Origin: Sphingomonadales bacterium | GTDB taxonomy: Bacteria > Pseudomonadota > Alphaproteobacteria > Sphingomonadales > Sphingomonadaceae | Assembly (NCBI GenBank): GCA_016707885.1 | Contig: JADJGU010000001.1 | Span: forward strand, 747,501-811,500 | Reading direction: 5' to 3' | Length of the DNA: 64,000 nucleotides | In this document: in pieces, positions 60,598 to 64,000 of the stretch | How positions within the stretch are numbered: the first letter of the stretch is position 1 | Layout: each line of letters opens with the position of its first letter | Notes under the pieces: model-generated | What the model was told of the DNA's origin: nothing | Database searches by the model: none | Seen by the model: only the letters and a program-made list of their open reading frames with translations | Position numbers and translations under genes: made by a program

Positions 60598-61470
60598 ATG
60601 AGCAATTATACGCAGATACTTTATGATGTTGCAGATGGCGTTGCGACGATCACACTGCATCGCCCGGACAAGATGAACGCCTTTACCGGCACGATGATGA
60701 ACGAGATGATTTCGGCCTTTGACGAAATCGATGCCGATGACAATGTCCGCGCCGTCATCGTCACCGGCCATGGCGACCGTGCCTTTTGCGCTGGCGCCGA
60801 CCTGACGCCCGATGACGGCAAGCATGTCTTCGCCAGCGGCGAGCAGGTGAGCGACCTTTCCGATGCCCGGGTACGCGACGGCGGCGGTTTGCTGACCCTG
60901 CGTATCTACGAATGCAAAAAGCCGGTGATTGCTGCCATCAACGGCGCGGCTGTCGGCATTGGCGTTACCATGCAGCTGGCCATGGATATCCGTCTGGCCA
61001 GCGAAACAGCCCGTTTCGGTTTTGTCTTTGCCCGCCGCGGTATCGTGCCCGAAGCTGCCTCGAGCTGGTTCCTGCCGCGCCTTGTCGGCCCACAACAGGC
61101 GCTCGAATGGTGCTTTACCGGCCGTATATTTGACGCACAGGAAGCGCTGAAGGGCGGCCTCGTCCGCTCGGTTCATCCGGCAGGCGAATTGCTGGCCGAA
61201 GCGCAAAAACTGGCACGCGAAATTGCAGACAACACCGCACCTGTCTCGGTCGCATTGACCCGTCACATGCTGTGGCGCAACTCTGCCCAGCCGCACCCGA
61301 TGGAAGCGCACAAAATCGACAGCCGCGCCATCTATCGCCGTTCGCGCTCGGGCGATGCCAAGGAAGGCATTTCGAGCTTCCTTGAAAAGCGCGCACCCGA
61401 ATATCCGGACAAAGTATCCACAGACATGCCAGACTTCTTTCCTTGGTGGGAAGAAGCGGTATATAACTGA
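60598..61470 (+). CDS. Crotonase/enoyl-CoA hydratase family protein
   Basis: 290 residues. HRPDKMNAFTGTMMNEM, the oxyanion-hole segment HGDRAFCAGADLTPDDG, and INGAAVGIGVTMQLAMDIRLAS (in part). FARRGIVPEAASSWFLPRL carries the usual catalytic Glu region. The C-terminal 40 residues extend beyond the common length. Probably hydrates 2-enoyl-CoA in the same pathway as the thiolase and SDR. CAAGAGGA precedes the ATG. Confidence 0.92.
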   Translation: MSNYTQILYDVADGVATITLHRPDKMNAFTGTMMNEMISAFDEIDADDNVRAVIVTGHGDRAFCAGADLTPDDGKHVFASGEQVSDLSDARVRDGGGLLTLRIYECKKPVIAAINGAAVGIGVTMQLAMDIRLASETARFGFVFARRGIVPEAASSWFLPRLVGPQQALEWCFTGRIFDAQEALKGGLVRSVHPAGELLAEAQKLAREIADNTAPVSVALTRHMLWRNSAQPHPMEAHKIDSRAIYRRSRSGDAKEGISSFLEKRAPEYPDKVSTDMPDFFPWWEEAVYN

Positions 61471-61479
61471 ACGATTAAA

Positions 61480-61503
61480 GGGTCGGGGCATAAATCCCGA
61501 CCC
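61480..61503. repeat. Hairpin between crotonase and tetR genes
   Basis: GGGTCGGG (61480-61487) and CCCGACCC (61496-61503) form an 8-base perfect stem with an 8-base loop, immediately after the CGATTAAA half-site. The T-tract after it is weak, so it is as likely a regulatory hairpin as a terminator. Confidence 0.55.
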
Positions 61504-61526
61504 TATATCCCCGGGGGAGTAAAGCC

Positions 61527-62168
61527 GTGGCGACAAACGGTCAAAAACTAGCCAGCGCCAATGAGACGCAAAGCGGCGCACGTGAACAACTGCTTGAAGC
61601 GGCAAGCGAAATCATGCGCGAAGGCGACACAATCGACCTGTCGCTTTCCGAATTGTCACTGCGCGCAGGGCTGAACAGTGCGCTGGTCAAATATTATTTC
61701 GGCAACAAGAACGGCCTGATGCTGGCCCTTCTCGATCGCGACATGGAAAAGATCGTGATCGAACTGCGCGCACTGGTGGCAAAGGACATGCCGCCCGAAG
61801 AGAAGCTTCGCCGTCATATCAGCGGGGTTATCGACACCTATTACACCTTCCCTTACCTCAACCGGCTGATGATGCGAATGGTGCGCGATGCCGCGCCCAT
61901 CGAGGCCGCAAGAATTGCCGAGCGCTATCTGAAGCCACTGTCAGCCGCCTATGATGTGCTGATCGAGGAAGGCGTGAAGGCAGGCAAATTCCGCCCGGTC
62001 GATCCGCAGCTCTTCTATTTCTCGGTCACCGGCGCCGCCGACCGCTTTTTCTCGGCGCGGCTGGTATTGCGGCACTGCTATGATCAGCACGACATCTCAC
62101 CCGAGATGCGCGACGCCTATCGCGAACACACCATTGCGCTGATCATGCGCGGCCTGTTGGCCGAGTAG
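61527..62168 (+). CDS. TetR family transcriptional regulator
   Basis: 213 residues from GTG after GGGGGAG. The N-terminal HTH (about 20-65) includes LSLSELSLRAGLNSALVKYYFGNKNGLMLA (in part), the TetR recognition helix with KYYFGNK. The C-terminal ligand domain resembles those of fatty-acid-responsive members (for instance FadR/PsrA type). It most likely represses the thiolase operon through the 58384-58401 palindrome and responds to an acyl-CoA or fatty acid. Last gene of the operon. Confidence 0.9.
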   Translation: MATNGQKLASANETQSGAREQLLEAASEIMREGDTIDLSLSELSLRAGLNSALVKYYFGNKNGLMLALLDRDMEKIVIELRALVAKDMPPEEKLRRHISGVIDTYYTFPYLNRLMMRMVRDAAPIEAARIAERYLKPLSAAYDVLIEEGVKAGKFRPVDPQLFYFSVTGAADRFFSARLVLRHCYDQHDISPEMRDAYREHTIALIMRGLLAE

Positions 62169-62174
62169 CGGCCT

Positions 62175-62756
62175 TTATTCGGGTTGGGGCAATGCGCTGT
62201 CGGGATTTTCCGCCTCTGGCGCTTCATTTGCCATTCGCGCTTCGCGTTCCGCCCGCTCTTTTTCGAACTGCTTGACGCGCTCTTCGACAAGCGCTGCTTC
62301 GGCATCGATGGTGTCGAGGCGCTTTTTACGCTCTGCCGCAATCATCCGGCCGAAAGTCAGGCCAGGATCTTCCTTTTTCTCGGCATAAGCGGCTTCAATT
62401 TGCTTCAGACCGCAGCCGGTAAAGCCCCCGGCGCCTGACGCGCTGCAGCTCATCGTGCCTTCGCGACCGACATATTCATAGGCCAGAACACGATTGGTCC
62501 AAGCCTCCTTGCTCGGGTCATTGGGATCATCGCGCAACTGGGTCGGGATGCGGTAGCGATCCGATTCGGAAAGCCGTGCGCAGACATTGATCTGGTCATC
62601 GGTGCTCGCGGCACATTCATCTTCACCATACACAATGACCATGTTGATCTTTTCGGCATCGGGCGCGGCGGCTGGCGCTTCACCCTCTTGCGCAAAAGCG
62701 GAGGTGGCCATGAGTGCAAATGCGGCACCAAATATGAGGGCTGTACGATTGGTCAT
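62175..62756 (-). CDS. Secreted hypothetical protein with coiled-coil C-terminus
   Basis: 193 residues. A signal peptide ends at AFAQ, and a Pro/Ala/Glu stretch follows. The central domain has four Cys (DECAASTDDQINVCARL, TMSCSASGAGGFTGCGL), likely two disulfides. The last 60 residues form a charged helix (VEERVKQFEKERAEREARMA), and the very end is acidic and Pro-rich. The family is not recognised, but similar proteins appear common in sphingomonads. Convergent with the tetR gene. Confidence 0.65.
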   Translation of the reverse strand: MTNRTALIFGAAFALMATSAFAQEGEAPAAAPDAEKINMVIVYGEDECAASTDDQINVCARLSESDRYRIPTQLRDDPNDPSKEAWTNRVLAYEYVGREGTMSCSASGAGGFTGCGLKQIEAAYAEKKEDPGLTFGRMIAAERKKRLDTIDAEAALVEERVKQFEKERAEREARMANEAPEAENPDSALPQPE

Positions 62757-62837
62757 CGGGTTACTCCAGAATCTGGATTGGGGCTTAGGCGCTGCTGGAT
62801 GAATGGCAAATGAAATTCAGCGCTGCATTGATGGCGG

Positions 62838-63362
62838 TCAAATTCGCTTTGAAAGCGCAATCGCCGCCCGGCAGCCAAGACGAATTGCCGCACTCATCAA
62901 CGGATAGGCAGGGGCCTGCTCGGCCCCGGCGGCAAGCGCGGTTTCCTTATGCTCCACCTCTTCCTGACGGAATTCCTCGATCATGGCAGACAGCGAAGGA
63001 TCGCTCTCTCCCAGTTCGGCGAGCTGTTCGCGATAATGGGCGTCGATTTCGGTTTCGACCGCAACGGTGCACGCCATCGCTGCCTCGGGGCCAATGGCGG
63101 CGGTCACCGCGCCCAATGCAAAACCTGCGACATTCCAGAAAGGCTGGAGCGCGGTGGGTCGCACGCCGCGTTCTGCCATCAACCGGTCAAAGGCATCGAG
63201 ATGGCGACGTTCCTGCTCGGCCATATGTGCGATGCTGCGCGCGGCTGGGTGTCGATCCCCCAGCATGGCCAATTGGCCTGCATAAATGCGCGTGGCGCCA
63301 TATTCGCCCGCCTGATCGACGCGGATCATGCTCAAACGGCTGGCGGCTTGATTGGCGATCAT
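62838..63362 (-). CDS. coq7: Demethoxyubiquinone hydroxylase (Coq7 family)
   Basis: 174 residues from MIANQAASRLSMIRVDQAGEYG. The di-iron carboxylate ligands are seen in DQAGEYGATRIYAGQ, EQERRHLDAF, VETEIDAHYREQL and EEFRQEEVEHKETAL, which supply the Glu and His pairs. It hydroxylates the benzoquinone ring in ubiquinone synthesis at the inner membrane. It starts within the dsbB stop (ATGA). Confidence 0.93.
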   Translation of the reverse strand: MIANQAASRLSMIRVDQAGEYGATRIYAGQLAMLGDRHPAARSIAHMAEQERRHLDAFDRLMAERGVRPTALQPFWNVAGFALGAVTAAIGPEAAMACTVAVETEIDAHYREQLAELGESDPSLSAMIEEFRQEEVEHKETALAAGAEQAPAYPLMSAAIRLGCRAAIALSKRI

Positions 63363-63838
63363 GCTTTCCCTCCCTTGCGCAGCAGCGCGAAGATGGCGAG
63401 TGCGCCAAATGTCGAAATCAGGAAGTTGAAACCGGCGAGCGAAATACCAAACAGCGTCCAAGGTGCAATATCGCAGCGGATAAGCGGAGCGTTGAGGATC
63501 GCATCAAGCACATCCTTGCCGCTGCCTGGAGCAACCGTCGATGAGCAAGTGGTGATGCCTTCCCACCAGCCATATTCGACCCCCGCATGATAGCCACCGA
63601 TCAGGCCACTGGTCAGAATGGCAAGGGCAGCAAAGGCCGTGAAAGCACGGCGCTTACCGTCTCCCAGCAGTATGAACGCTCCCAACGCCAAAGGAAGCGC
63701 AGCAAAATGGGGCCAGCGTTGCCACCAGCACATCTCGCACGGATATAATCCGCCAATATATTGCGACACATAAGCTCCCGCGAGGAGCCCGAAAGGAAGC
63801 AGAAGCGCCAGCCAGCGCGCACGATCGAAACCGGTCAT
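63359..63838 (-). CDS. dsbB: Disulfide bond formation protein B
   Basis: 159 residues, four membrane helices. The periplasmic pair Cys in YPCEMCWWQRW (CxxC) and the second pair, TTCSSTV and IRCDI, are present. It reoxidises DsbA and passes electrons to ubiquinone, so co-expression with coq7 makes sense. Disulfide formation is relevant to the many secreted Cys proteins in this window. Confidence 0.92.
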   Translation of the reverse strand: MTGFDRARWLALLLPFGLLAGAYVSQYIGGLYPCEMCWWQRWPHFAALPLALGAFILLGDGKRRAFTAFAALAILTSGLIGGYHAGVEYGWWEGITTCSSTVAPGSGKDVLDAILNAPLIRCDIAPWTLFGISLAGFNFLISTFGALAIFALLRKGGKA

Positions 63839-63858
63839 GCCCGCGTGTCTAGCAGGCT

Positions 63859-64000
63859 CTAATTGCGCTTGCCAGTCTTTGCGCTGGTTTCAGCAAGGCG
63901 CGCGCCTTTCGTTCCCAGACGCTCCAGCGTCTGCATCGCATAATGCAGCTGGAAATCCTCAATACCCTGTTTTTTCAGCTCTTCGGGTGTCATGGCAAAG
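63859..64000 (-). CDS. C-terminal end of an unidentified protein (continues beyond window)
   Basis: The frame is open to the window edge. The last 44 codons from an internal or possible start ATG at 63993 read MTPEELKKQGIEDFQLHYAM and end TSAKTGKRN at a TAG (63859-63861). The sequence is helical and basic. In related genomes this position is often taken by an S41 peptidase, but that cannot be shown from this fragment. Confidence 0.5.
   Translation of the reverse strand, partial: FAMTPEELKKQGIEDFQLHYAMQTLERLGTKGARLAETSAKTGKRN

Noticed and set aside
60433..61605. 390-codon open frame opposite the crotonase gene
   Set aside because: Shadow frame; the plus-strand crotonase has full catalytic motifs.

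Overview
The window reads as chromosomal DNA of an alphaproteobacterium, most likely a sphingomonad (Sphingorhabdus/Sphingopyxis-like). This is inferred from the GC-rich coding style, the 41-residue cysteine-free ribosomal protein L36, a DUF2093 protein, DUF3035 lipoproteins, a DsbB/Coq7 pair, a large TonB-dependent receptor and membrane-tethered LuxR-type regulators. No rRNA, tRNA, CRISPR array, prophage or complete insertion sequence was seen.

Layout. 0-4 kb: end of a polysaccharide flippase gene, a family 2 glycosyltransferase, a methyltransferase, an IPNS-like oxygenase, an EVE protein and an ATP-grasp protein. 4-11.5 kb: penicillin-acylase-family enzyme, secreted M17 aminopeptidase, clpB and a prolyl-hydroxylase-like oxygenase broken by a frameshift. 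11.5-20 kb: a one-directional minus-strand cluster with a TonB-dependent receptor, a TPR-sulfotransferase, three paralogous small secreted proteins, two aspartyl/asparaginyl-hydroxylase-like enzymes and a second sulfotransferase. This is the best candidate for an undescribed system. 20-24 kb: M23 peptidase, DUF2093, and a tethered HTH regulator leading three uncharacterised genes that end in a barrel-like protein. 24-31 kb: enoyl-CoA hydratase, DUF389, etfAB, sucC, HAD hydrolase and rpmJ. 31-46 kb: housekeeping genes, including gpmA, purEK, folA, ribF, ileS and lspA. 46-55 kb: dxs, Zur-like and MerC genes, xseA and purD diverging from nearly the same point, and a TM-anchored Ala/Lys/Pro-rich helix-hairpin-helix protein. 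55-64 kb: CorC-type transporter, DMT transporter, a glycosyltransferase-like protein, a beta-oxidation-type operon (thiolase, SDR, crotonase, TetR) with a palindromic operator, then coq7 and dsbB.

How the genes work together. The thiolase-SDR-crotonase-TetR group, etfAB and the separate enoyl-CoA hydratase point to acyl-CoA degradation feeding the respiratory chain and, through sucC, the TCA cycle. purE, purK and purD serve purine synthesis, and dxs feeds isoprenoid and quinone synthesis.

Quality caveat. At least seven loci carry reading-frame breaks that one-base (in dxs possibly two-base) changes would repair, several of them at homopolymers: 11335-11341, about 15213, about 45990, 46449, several within 49.8-50.5 kb, 50841-50845 and 58720-58721. 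Some are probably sequence errors. Frameshifted genes are described at their reconstructed extents.
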